Positions 1 to 7,225 of a DNA stretch of 9,182 bases are shown here, one piece after another (the stretch's first letter is position 1; every line of letters begins with the position of its first letter). A program made the position numbers and the translations under genes. The stretch is from positions 1 through 9,182 of the forward strand of contig JACMLD010000223.1 of assembly GCA_014379785.1 (NCBI GenBank). Direction: 5' to 3'. This DNA is from Chitinophagaceae bacterium. Lineage in GTDB: Bacteria; Bacteroidota; Bacteroidia; Chitinophagales; Chitinophagaceae. The notes below the pieces were generated by a model. It worked only from the letters and a program-made list of their open reading frames with translations. It ran no database searches and was not told the origin of the DNA.

Positions 1-621
1 AGTCATATTGAAGAACTCAGCAACAAGGGAATACCGATGGTATTCTTTGATCGCGTCTGCGAGACCATCGACGCATCACGCATCACGACCGACGACTATG
101 AAAGCGGTTTCAAGGCCACTGAGCATCTGATCGAAAGTGGTAGTAAGAAAATAGCTTACCTGTCGATTTCCGAAACGCTGTCCATTACCAACAAAAGAAT
201 GCAGGGATACCAGGATGCGCTTGCAAAGCATAAAATAGAGGCGGATCCCGCCATGATCATCCAGTGCAGCAATGACACCGAACACAATCAGGAACTGATT
301 ACCGCACTCCTCAGCGGAAAAAATCCACCCGACGGCATTTTTGCTTCGGTGGAAAGACTAGCCATCGCAACCTATCATGTATGCGCCGAATTGAAAATAA
401 ACATTCCTGAAAAGGTCAAAATAATCAGTTTTTCCAATCTCGAAACAGCATCACTGCTCAATCCCTCGATGACGACCATCATGCAACCTGCATACAATAT
501 GGGCATGAAGGCTGCATCGGTACTTTTTAAAAGACTGGAGAAAAATAATTTCAACAACAGGGAAGTCATTGTGATGAACTCGCTGCTGGTTGTAAGGGAT
601 TCAACCAAATCGGGCAAGTAG
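1..621 (+). CDS. LacI-family transcriptional regulator, 5'-truncated by window edge
   Basis: The reading frame is open from base 1 and ends in TAG at 619-621, giving the last 206 residues of a protein usually about 340 long. What remains is the periplasmic-binding-protein-like effector domain. Visible family marks are GIPMVFFDR near the left edge, HLIESGSKKIAYLS, the PDGIFAS segment, and the C-terminal block with IPEKVKIISFSN, SMTTIMQPAYNMG and a final VVRDSTKSG. The SFSN motif resembles the GFSN form common in Bacteroidota LacI proteins, in place of GYD(D/N) in E. coli LacI/PurR. The N-terminal helix-turn-helix lies outside the window. By context it probably senses L-fucose or a pathway intermediate and binds the palindrome at 4810-4827; that is inference. 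It is followed after 7 nt by the FAD/Fe-S dehydrogenase gene, so the two are probably co-transcribed. The family call is secure; the ligand is not known. Confidence 0.93.
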   Translation, partial: SHIEELSNKGIPMVFFDRVCETIDASRITTDDYESGFKATEHLIESGSKKIAYLSISETLSITNKRMQGYQDALAKHKIEADPAMIIQCSNDTEHNQELITALLSGKNPPDGIFASVERLAIATYHVCAELKINIPEKVKIISFSNLETASLLNPSMTTIMQPAYNMGMKAASVLFKRLEKNNFNNREVIVMNSLLVVRDSTKSGK

Positions 622-628
622 TTTTTCT

Positions 629-3565
629 ATGAAAAAATATCCGGCACACGTTAAGTCAGCTCTGGAAGATCTAAAGAAAAATCTTGAAGGAGAACTGCAT
701 CTCGATGATACCATGCGCATTTTGTATGCGACCGATGCTTCTGCCTACCGCGAATTTCCGCTGGCGGTCGCCATTCCGCAGAGTATCGGAGATCTAAAAA
801 AACTCATTGCTTTCGCGGCGCGCGAAAAGACTTCGCTCATACCACGCACGGCAGGTACATCACTTGCCGGTCAGGTGGTGGGCAATGGCATTATTGTAGA
901 TGTCTCATTTCATTTCAATAAAATCATTCAACTCAATGTTTCAGAAAACTGGGTGATTGTTCAGCCCGGAGTGATACGCGATGAGCTGAATATGTTTCTG
1001 AAACCGCATGGACTTTTTTTCGGACCGGAAACATCCACCGCCAACCGTGCGATGATCGGAGGAATGGTGGGAAACAATTCGTGTGGATCTAATTCCGTAG
1101 TATACCGCAGTACCAGGGAGCATTTGCTTGAAGTCAAAGCATTGCTGAGTGATGGTTCAGAGGTAGAGTTTAAGTCGCTCGACCTCGATGCTTTTCACCA
1201 GAAATGCGAGCAAAATGACCTCGAGGGACATATTTATAAATCAGTACGCAACGTATTAGGTAACTATGAAAATCAGGAAGAGATCAGAAAAGAGTTTCCA
1301 AAGAAATCGGTAGAAAGAAGAAACACTGGTTATGCAGTGGATATGCTGCTGGATGCTGCGCCATTCACGGCCGGCGGTCCTGATTTTAATTTCTGTCAGC
1401 TGATCGCGGGTTCGGAAGGCACGCTTGCATTTATTACAGAAATAAAATTAAACGTTGTGCCACTTCCTCCGCGGGAGGTTGGATTGCTCTGCGTGCATTT
1501 TACCAGTGTAGACGAAGCATTGATGGCAAATCTGATAGCGATGGAATTCAGTCCAAGTGCCAGTGAGCTGATAGATCATTTTATCCTGGAGTGTACCAAA
1601 GACAATATAGAACAAAGCAAGAATCGTTTTTTTGTAAAAGGTGAACCTGGTGCTATACTTGTTATCGAATTTGCCCGAAAAACGCGGGAAGAAATTGTGC
1701 TGATGACAAACGCAGTGGAAGAAAAAATGCGCGTAGGAGGTCTGGGCTATCATTTCCCGGTTTTGTATGGAGACGACAGTAAAAAAATATGGACGCTGCG
1801 CAAAGCAGGACTGGGACTGCTCAGCAACCTGCCGGGAGACAGCAAGGCAGTGCCGGTGATCGAAGACACAGCGGTGGATGTGCAGGATTTGCCGGCCTAT
1901 ATTCGCGACTTTAATCAGATACTGCAAAAACACAATCTGTATTCGGTGCATTATGCACATGCTGGTTCGGGAGAGATACATCTGCGTCCTATTATTAATC
2001 TCAAAACAAAAGAAGGCAATCATCTTTTCAGGGTGATCGCGGAAGAAATCGCGACGCTGGTAAAAAAATACAATGGTTCGCTGAGCGGCGAACATGGCGA
2101 TGGCCGATTGCGTGGGGAATTCATCAGGCAGATGGTGGGCGATAAAAACTATGAATTGCTTAGGCAATTGAAGCGCACCTGGGATCCTCAGAATATTTTT
2201 AATCCGAATAAGATTGTTGACACGCCTCCCATGGATACCATGCTGAGGTATGTGCCCGGACAACAGACACCGGCTTTTAAGACGGTTTTCAGATTTCATG
2301 ATCAGGATGTGCTGCAACATGCTGAACAGTGCAACGGTTCCGGCGACTGCAGAAAAACACATTTGTCCGGAGGCACCATGTGTCCTTCTTTTATGGCGAC
2401 GCGAAATGAAAAAGACACGACCCGCGCCCGTGCAAACATCCTGCGGGAGTTTCTTACGAATTCGGATAAATCGAATCGATTCGATCACGAAGAGATCAAG
2501 GAAGTGATGGACCTTTGCCTGAGTTGTAAGGCATGTAAATCTGAATGTCCGTCAAACGTGGATGTGGCAAAGCTGAAAGCAGAATTTCTCCAGCATTACT
2601 ATGATGCAAACGGAGTGCCTTTCCGATCCAGGCTGATAGCCAATTTCAAACGATCCGCTTCTTTTGGAGCACTTTTTCCTTCACTGTATAATTTCATGGT
2701 CACAAATTCGGCGACCGGTGGTTTTATAAAACGCCTTTCGGGTTTTGCGGTAAAAAGATCAATGCCAACGCTGCACAGGACAACCCTCAGGCGTTGGTAT
2801 CAGAAATACAGAAATGACCATCCTTCCGCGGCAACAAGAAAGGTGTTTTTGTTTTGTGATGAGTTTACCGATTACAACGATACCGAAACGGGCATCAAGG
2901 CGATCAAGCTGCTGGACAGGCTGGGATATGATGTCATCATCCCGGAGCATGAGGAAAGCGGAAGGGCATGGCTGTCGAAAGGACTTGTCCGCGCCGCAAA
3001 AAAAATTGCCAACAAAAATATTTCGCTGCTTGCCAACCTGGTTAATCCAAATACACCGCTCATCGGTATCGAGCCGTCAGCCATTCTTACTTTTCGCGAT
3101 GAATACATCGATCTTGCTGATGATGATCAGCTGGCCGACGCGAAGCGGTTGGCAAAATCTGTGTTCTTAATTGATGAATTTATTGCTGCTGAAATTGACA
3201 AAGGGCATATTACAGCCGCGTCTTTTTCTACAACAGCACGCACCATCAAACTCCATGGACATTGCCAGCAGAAGGCGCTGTCTTCCGTGCACCCATCTGT
3301 GAAAATGCTCAGCCTGCCTGCGAATTACAAAGTCGAGATCATTCCTTCAGGATGCTGCGGCATGGCAGGTTCTTTTGGATATGAAAAGGAACATTATGAA
3401 TTGTCAATGAAGATCGGTGAACTGGTTCTGTTTCCTGCTGTGAGAAATGCTGGGGAGGAGATCATCATTGCTGCGCCCGGCACGAGTTGCCGGCATCAGA
3501 TCAAAGACGGCACCGGCAGGATTGCCCAGCATACCATCGAAGTGTTGTATGATGCGCTTGTTTAA
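629..3565 (+). CDS. FAD/Fe-S 2-hydroxyacid dehydrogenase (D-lactate / D-2-hydroxyglutarate / glycolate oxidase type, YdiJ-like fusion)
   Basis: A 978-residue fusion of a flavin dehydrogenase with an iron-sulfur module, similar in layout and size to E. coli YdiJ (about 1,018 residues). Order: PCMH-type FAD domain (about 45-280; PRTAGTSLAGQ at 72-82, GNNSCG at 148-153, GSEGT at 261-265). Next is the FAD-oxidase C-terminal domain (about 285-530), with H444, H451 and E488 in HAGSGEIH and GEHGDGR. Their order and spacing match the metal-binding His/His/Glu of human D2HGDH. Then comes a ferredoxin-like segment with Cys 568, 574, 585 and the CxxCxxCxxxCP motif at 630-641. Last is a CCG/HdrB-like region (about 738-978; HGHC 876-879, GCCG 908-911, GTSCR 951-955). 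It should oxidise a 2-hydroxyacid to a 2-ketoacid and pass electrons towards quinone; no signal peptide or membrane segment is seen, so it is cytoplasmic or peripheral. The ATG at 629 lies 7 nt after the regulator stop, without a clear Shine-Dalgarno. Substrate is unresolved: D-lactate, D-2-hydroxyglutarate and glycolate are all possible. Confidence 0.9.
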   Translation: MKKYPAHVKSALEDLKKNLEGELHLDDTMRILYATDASAYREFPLAVAIPQSIGDLKKLIAFAAREKTSLIPRTAGTSLAGQVVGNGIIVDVSFHFNKIIQLNVSENWVIVQPGVIRDELNMFLKPHGLFFGPETSTANRAMIGGMVGNNSCGSNSVVYRSTREHLLEVKALLSDGSEVEFKSLDLDAFHQKCEQNDLEGHIYKSVRNVLGNYENQEEIRKEFPKKSVERRNTGYAVDMLLDAAPFTAGGPDFNFCQLIAGSEGTLAFITEIKLNVVPLPPREVGLLCVHFTSVDEALMANLIAMEFSPSASELIDHFILECTKDNIEQSKNRFFVKGEPGAILVIEFARKTREEIVLMTNAVEEKMRVGGLGYHFPVLYGDDSKKIWTLRKAGLGLLSNLPGDSKAVPVIEDTAVDVQDLPAYIRDFNQILQKHNLYSVHYAHAGSGEIHLRPIINLKTKEGNHLFRVIAEEIATLVKKYNGSLSGEHGDGRLRGEFIRQMVGDKNYELLRQLKRTWDPQNIFNPNKIVDTPPMDTMLRYVPGQQTPAFKTVFRFHDQDVLQHAEQCNGSGDCRKTHLSGGTMCPSFMATRNEKDTTRARANILREFLTNSDKSNRFDHEEIKEVMDLCLSCKACKSECPSNVDVAKLKAEFLQHYYDANGVPFRSRLIANFKRSASFGALFPSLYNFMVTNSATGGFIKRLSGFAVKRSMPTLHRTTLRRWYQKYRNDHPSAATRKVFLFCDEFTDYNDTETGIKAIKLLDRLGYDVIIPEHEESGRAWLSKGLVRAAKKIANKNISLLANLVNPNTPLIGIEPSAILTFRDEYIDLADDDQLADAKRLAKSVFLIDEFIAAEIDKGHITAASFSTTARTIKLHGHCQQKALSSVHPSVKMLSLPANYKVEIIPSGCCGMAGSFGYEKEHYELSMKIGELVLFPAVRNAGEEIIIAAPGTSCRHQIKDGTGRIAQHTIEVLYDALV

Positions 3566-4755
3566 TTTCCGTATTGAAGCTCTGCAATCTTGTCTGCTGT
3601 TTCTCTTCGCAGTTGCGCGATGAGGGTTGGGTATTGTGGGTCCTTCCAGATGTTTTTTGCCTGGAGCAGAAGCGAATAGAGAGCAGTTTTATTGTACGGC
3701 GAAATTTGCTCATACTCCCATTTCTTTTCTCCCGTTGCATATGGCAAGAGCCAGTCCAGCGCTGTTTTTATGCCAACACCTTCGGGCGTTTTGTAATTCC
3801 ATAAATCTATTCCTACCAGATTTGCGAGTGTGGCTACGCGAAACCAACCCTGAATATTCATGCTGCTGTAACCGAGGCCATTGGTGCGGTCAAGTTCCAG
3901 CTGCATTTTTCCTTCTTTGTTTATCTGGCTGTCAAGTCGTTTTTTGCTTTCATTGACAAGTGTGATGGCTTTTTCTTTGTCACCGGTGAAAAGAGCAAAA
4001 TCAATGGTCTGTGCATAGTACCAGGTGGCATGGTTGTTTTTTGTATTGTGTTCGTCTATTCCGTATTTGCTGGTGAGCAGCCAGTCGAGATATTTCGCAT
4101 ACCAGTTTTTCACAGCTTTGTCGTCTGCTGATTTCCAGGAGGGAGAACCTTTCAATAGCAATACTGCGTCGGCAATTCCAGTGAGTGCGACTGTTTCTAT
4201 GATTCCGATTCCGCGGCCGGTGTTGATGCCTGGTATTCCCTGTCCGTATTCGAGATGGGGATTCATCTTTGTGTCTTCGTTTATAAACCAGGCTTTGAGC
4301 AGTCCGGCGCTTTTTGCGGCGTATGCTTCTTTGCCGGTTAGAAAATATGCGAGAGAGAGTATGCGGGTTGACTCGTCCAGTTTGCCAAGGTTGCTGCGGT
4401 CCGTTATTTTGTTGATCTCTGGATTCCTTTGCCCGTCTCTTCTGAGGTAGGGAAGTCCGTTTGGCTTGCTGCTGTCATACCAGAAATACGGTGCCTGGCT
4501 CATATAATCGTGTTTGTTTCCGCTGGGTGGAAGAATGGTTTTATCCATTACGGATACGGGTTTCATGTCGACCAGTTTTTGCGCCTGTTGTTCGAGGTTC
4601 TCAACGAGAGCAATCACTGCTGGATCTTTTTTCTTTACTTTTTCTTTTAGTGCTGACAGATATGTTTCGTTGAGCAACAGCGCGGACGGTTGCTGACTTT
4701 GAGAGAAACTTACAAATGTTAGCAGGCAGATCGTTAATGATATAGTCTTAATCAT
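3562..4755 (-). CDS. Secreted alginate-lyase-family polysaccharide lyase (PL5/PL38-like)
   Basis: A 397-residue protein on the minus strand, from ATG (complement of 4753-4755) to TAA (complement of 3562-3564). Residues 1-20 form a Sec signal peptide: K3, a hydrophobic core, and likely cleavage after SFSQS. C10 lies inside the core without a proper lipobox, so a lipoprotein is unlikely. The mature part is one all-helical (alpha/alpha) toroid domain of the alginate_lyase family. Visible marks are APYFWYDSSKPNG (88-100), LPYLRRDGQRNPE (101-113), the catalytic-type NNH (240-242) in KNNHATWYYAQ, and R290 with Y296 in ELDRTNGLGYSSMN. N/H plus R and Y matches the lyase chemistry of this superfamily, which beta-eliminates uronic-acid-containing polysaccharide. 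The substrate could be alginate, glucuronan or another polyuronate; PL38 is a possible fit but cannot be settled by eye. It probably acts in the periplasm. It is divergent from the fucose operon and its stop overlaps the convergent dehydrogenase stop by 4 bp. Confidence 0.85.
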   Translation of the reverse strand: MIKTISLTICLLTFVSFSQSQQPSALLLNETYLSALKEKVKKKDPAVIALVENLEQQAQKLVDMKPVSVMDKTILPPSGNKHDYMSQAPYFWYDSSKPNGLPYLRRDGQRNPEINKITDRSNLGKLDESTRILSLAYFLTGKEAYAAKSAGLLKAWFINEDTKMNPHLEYGQGIPGINTGRGIGIIETVALTGIADAVLLLKGSPSWKSADDKAVKNWYAKYLDWLLTSKYGIDEHNTKNNHATWYYAQTIDFALFTGDKEKAITLVNESKKRLDSQINKEGKMQLELDRTNGLGYSSMNIQGWFRVATLANLVGIDLWNYKTPEGVGIKTALDWLLPYATGEKKWEYEQISPYNKTALYSLLLQAKNIWKDPQYPTLIAQLRRETADKIAELQYGN

Positions 4756-4849
4756 ATCGGTTAATATACCTTATTTTAATACTTTAAAGTGAATGCTCCA
4801 GACGATATTTACGGAAACGTTTGAGTAAACAGGTGAGAAAAATTGCTGT
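4756..4849. promoter_or_regulatory. Divergent intergenic control region between lyase and fucose operon
   Basis: This 94-bp AT-rich stretch is the only sizeable non-coding gap in the window and must hold the start signals for both the minus-strand lyase and the plus-strand fucP operon. No good match to the Bacteroidota -7 motif (TAnnTTTG) paired with a -33 TTG is found on either strand. The nearest plus-strand candidate is the weak TATTTACG around 4806-4813, just before the operator-like palindrome. A second perfect but short palindrome, ACTTTAAAGT, sits at 4781-4790; its role is unknown. An AGGTGA at 4831-4836 lies 13 nt before the fucP ATG, rather far for a Shine-Dalgarno. Confidence 0.6.
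4810..4827. promoter_or_regulatory. Putative LacI-family operator
   Basis: The 18 bases TACGGAAACGTTTGAGTA form an interrupted palindrome with 14 of 18 positions symmetric: the 8-bp core AAACGTTT (4815-4822) plus outer TAC and GTA arms. A perfect dyad centred on CpG is the hallmark of LacI/PurR-family operators. It ends 22 nt before the fucP ATG, where a bound repressor would block initiation or early elongation, and it lies 55 nt from the lyase start, so it could control both directions. The truncated LacI protein at the left edge is the obvious candidate ligand. No footprint or motif comparison was possible. Confidence 0.55.
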
Positions 4850-6121
4850 ATGAAACAAAACTCGAAATACTTATTGCCGGTGATACTGGTCACCTCGTTG
4901 TTCTTTCTTTGGGCCTTTCTGCACAATATCAATCCGATTTTGATACCGCATCTTAAGAAGGCCTGCAGGCTCACGGATACACAGTCTTCGCTGATTGACT
5001 CGGCAGTTTACTTCGGGTACTTTCTGATGGCAATGCCGGCAGGGTGGTTCATGCATAAGTATGGATATAAGAAGGGCATCATCTGCGGCCTTTTTTTATA
5101 TGGTGTGGGCGCGCTGTTGTTTTTGCCCGCGGCGTCTATGCTGAGTTATGGCATGTTTCTGTTTGCGTTGTTTGTTACAGCGAGCGGAGCTACTTTTCTG
5201 GAGACTGTTGCGAATCCCTATATAGCGAAGCTGGGCGATGAAGCGAGCAGCGCGCAGCGATTAAACTTTGCTCAATCCTTTAACGGGGTTGGCGCATTTG
5301 TGGCGCCGATCATCGGTGGACAGTTTATCCTTTCAGGAGTGGAACATTCAAGTGAAGAAATGCAGCGGATCGAAGCAGCGGGTCAGCTTGATGCTTATCT
5401 GCATGCCGAAGCGGCCACGGTGAATACGCCTTATCTGATCATAGGTGTGCTGGTTTTATTACTGGCCGCTTTGTTTATTGTGATCAAACTTCCGGAGGCA
5501 CCGGCTCAGGGTGGCACAGGCACTGGCTTTTCTTTGAAGGTGCTCAAAATTCCGCAGGTGAGTGCAGCGGTACTGGCACAGCTGTTTTATGTGGGTGCGC
5601 AGGTGGGTGTGGGTAGCTTTTTTATCCGCTTTTCCAGGTATGCGATGGATCTTCCTGAGAAGCAGGCGGCAGTGTGGTGGTCCATAGCAATGGTTGGATT
5701 CATGGCGGGTCGTTTTGCCGGAACTTTTTTGATGAAATATATACGGCCGGAAAAATTGCTAGCGATTTTTTCGATCGCAAACATTGTATTGGTGGGTTTC
5801 GCAAGTTTTGTACACGGAGCTCCTGCAGTTTATGCATTGGTAGCCGTGCCGTTTTTTATGTCTATCATGTTCCCGACTATATTTGCACTGGGAATCCGCG
5901 GCCTTGGTGAGGAAGCAAAAATGGCTTCTTCTTTTCTCGTCATGGCGATTGTGGGTGGCGCTTTGTTTCCTTATATCATGGGCAGAATATCGGACGCAAC
6001 AGGAGGGAATATTCAGATATCTTATATTGTTCCAATGATCTGTTTCGTGGCTGTGCTGATATTTGCGTGGCGTTCGGGAAAACAGGGGGATCCAAAAGAA
6101 AAAATATCGTTAAGTCATTAA
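4850..6121 (+). CDS. fucP: FucP-type L-fucose:proton symporter (MFS)
   Basis: A 423-residue inner-membrane transporter of the FucP branch of the major facilitator superfamily, close to E. coli FucP (438) in length. About twelve hydrophobic helices are visible. Family signatures: FFLWA (18-22), ILIPHLKKA (30-38), YFGYFLMAMPAG (54-65), LETVANPYIAKLG (117-129), RLNFAQSFNGVGAF (137-150), AQLFYVGAQ (243-251), GRFAGTFL (287-294), MSIMFPTIFALGI (337-349) and SSFLVMAIVGG (360-370). It should import L-fucose, perhaps L-galactose or D-arabinose, with protons. As I recall the E. coli sequence, the N-terminal half aligns with a constant 17-residue offset. Glu135 then corresponds to E118, which is conserved, but Asp46 corresponds to P29 and the preceding residue is N28, so the helix-1 acid is absent. 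First gene of the catabolic operon; its stop is 2 nt before the mutarotase start. Confidence 0.92.
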   Translation: MKQNSKYLLPVILVTSLFFLWAFLHNINPILIPHLKKACRLTDTQSSLIDSAVYFGYFLMAMPAGWFMHKYGYKKGIICGLFLYGVGALLFLPAASMLSYGMFLFALFVTASGATFLETVANPYIAKLGDEASSAQRLNFAQSFNGVGAFVAPIIGGQFILSGVEHSSEEMQRIEAAGQLDAYLHAEAATVNTPYLIIGVLVLLLAALFIVIKLPEAPAQGGTGTGFSLKVLKIPQVSAAVLAQLFYVGAQVGVGSFFIRFSRYAMDLPEKQAAVWWSIAMVGFMAGRFAGTFLMKYIRPEKLLAIFSIANIVLVGFASFVHGAPAVYALVAVPFFMSIMFPTIFALGIRGLGEEAKMASSFLVMAIVGGALFPYIMGRISDATGGNIQISYIVPMICFVAVLIFAWRSGKQGDPKEKISLSH

Positions 6122-6123
6122 CT

Positions 6124-6459
6124 ATGAAAAGATATTGCCTTGCGCTTGACCTGAAAGATGAAGAGCGAAGTATTGAAGCCTATGAAGAATACCACAAGGC
6201 GATCTGGCCGGAGGTGAAGATCTCTATTCTGGATGCAGGTATTCTGGATATGGAGATTTATCGTGCGGGCAATCGATTGTTTATGGTGATGGAATGCAGC
6301 GATGATTTTGATTTTGGGAAAAAAGCTGCTGCTGATGTTGCGAACCCGGTAGTGGTAAAATGGGAGAAGCTGATGTCGGAATATCAGCAACCGATACCTG
6401 TCGCAGGTGAGGGCGAGAAATGGGTGTTGATGAATAGAATTTTTAAACTTGTTGAATAA
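6124..6459 (+). CDS. L-rhamnose mutarotase (RhaM)-family protein, probable L-fucose mutarotase
   Basis: A 111-residue protein of the RhaM/DUF718 family (E. coli RhaM is 104), a small dimeric ferredoxin-like fold that interconverts alpha and beta anomers of 6-deoxy-sugars. The Tyr/His pair that in RhaM is Tyr18/His22 is present as Y20 and H24 in YEEYHKAIWPE. MEIYRAGNRLFMVMEC (43-58) and the late VVKWEKLM (77-84) are also typical. I chose the ATG at 6124, 2 nt after the fucP TAA; an in-frame ATG at 6067 would add 19 residues that do not resemble the family and would lie inside fucP. In this operon the enzyme would supply the anomer used by L-fucose dehydrogenase. Homologues in similar loci are named L-fucose mutarotase although they are RhaM-like, not FucU-like. 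Its stop overlaps the next start by one base (TAATG). Confidence 0.85.
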   Translation: MKRYCLALDLKDEERSIEAYEEYHKAIWPEVKISILDAGILDMEIYRAGNRLFMVMECSDDFDFGKKAAADVANPVVVKWEKLMSEYQQPIPVAGEGEKWVLMNRIFKLVE

Positions 6460-7223
6460 TGTTCAGACTCGATGATAAAATTGCTGTAGTGACTGGTGCG
6501 GGCAGCGGGATTGGCAGAGCGGTGGCGTGTGCCTTTGCAAAACAGGGTGCGCTGGTCCATGTGCTTGATCTTTCAGAAGAAAGCGCCAATCAGACAATTG
6601 AACTGATAGCTGAACTGGATGGAAATGCGAAGGCACATGTAGTGGATGTCAGCGATCAGTCAGCAATCCGGGAGGTATTTGCATCTATCGGTAAACTGGA
6701 TATACTGGTTAACAATGCCGGCATTGCACATATCGGCAACGTTGAAACAACGGGTGAAGAAGACTTTCAGCGGATTTTTAATATCAATGTGAAGGGCGTT
6801 TATAATTGTATGAATGCGGCGGTGCCAATGCTGAAATCAAATGGGGGCGGAGTCATTACGAATCTTTCTTCTATTGCGGCGCTGGTGGGTATCACGGATC
6901 GTTTTGCCTATAGTATGAGCAAGGGCGCGGTGCATGCGATGTCACTTTCCGTTGCACGGGATTATCTGAGTTCGGGTATACGGTGTAATACGGTTTCACC
7001 GGCCAGGGTACATACTCCTTTTGTAGATGGATTCATCGCCAAAAATTATCCGGGCCGCGAACAGGAAATATTTGAAAAATTGTCGAAGTCGCAGCCGATC
7101 GGCCGGATGGGAACGGTGGATGAGGTTGCTGCGCTGATATTGTTTCTTTCTTCTTCCGAAGCCGCATTTATCACAGGCTGTGATTATCCGGTCGACGGAG
7201 GATTTCTAAACTTAAATAACTGA
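6459..7223 (+). CDS. SDR oxidoreductase, probable 2-keto-3-deoxy-L-fuconate dehydrogenase
   Basis: A complete classical short-chain dehydrogenase of 254 residues. Cofactor motif TGAGSGIG at 12-19, acidic D37 at the end of strand 2 (favouring NAD over NADP), D63 and NNAG (85-88). Catalytic tetrad: N110, S138, Y151 and K155 (YSMSK). The substrate loop SPARVHTPFVDGFIAKNYPG (180-199) with QPIGRMG (212-218) resembles 2-keto-3-deoxy-L-fuconate/rhamnonate dehydrogenases, and the end GCDYPVDGGF is ordinary SDR. It would oxidise C4 of 2-keto-3-deoxy-L-fuconate to the 2,4-diketo acid, the substrate of the FAH-family product encoded 2 nt downstream; that adjacency is the main reason for this assignment over L-fucose dehydrogenase. 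Its ATG overlaps the mutarotase stop by one base. The SDR call is near certain; the substrate is inferred from context. Confidence 0.85.
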   Translation: MFRLDDKIAVVTGAGSGIGRAVACAFAKQGALVHVLDLSEESANQTIELIAELDGNAKAHVVDVSDQSAIREVFASIGKLDILVNNAGIAHIGNVETTGEEDFQRIFNINVKGVYNCMNAAVPMLKSNGGGVITNLSSIAALVGITDRFAYSMSKGAVHAMSLSVARDYLSSGIRCNTVSPARVHTPFVDGFIAKNYPGREQEIFEKLSKSQPIGRMGTVDEVAALILFLSSSEAAFITGCDYPVDGGFLNLNN

Positions 7224-7225
7224 TC

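Noticed and set aside
1451..1456. AACGTT core inside the dehydrogenase gene as a second operator
   Set aside because: Only six symmetric bases with no extended arms, within coding sequence, and expected by chance.
1448..2488. Long minus-strand open frame (346 codons) inside the FAD/Fe-S dehydrogenase gene
   Set aside because: It is antisense to conserved FAD-oxidase and Fe-S motifs, has a biased His/Phe/Arg/Cys-rich composition and resembles no family.
4025..4450. Plus-strand open frame of 141 codons opposite the lyase gene
   Set aside because: Antisense shadow of a conserved secreted enzyme; no recognisable domain.
4781..4790. Perfect ACTTTAAAGT palindrome as a terminator or hairpin
   Set aside because: Too short and AT-rich to form a stable stem and without a loop; may be chance in an AT-rich spacer.
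6067..6123. Longer start for the mutarotase gene
   Set aside because: The extra 19 residues lie inside the fucP coding region, do not look like the RhaM N-terminus, and the ATG at 6124 gives the family's normal start.
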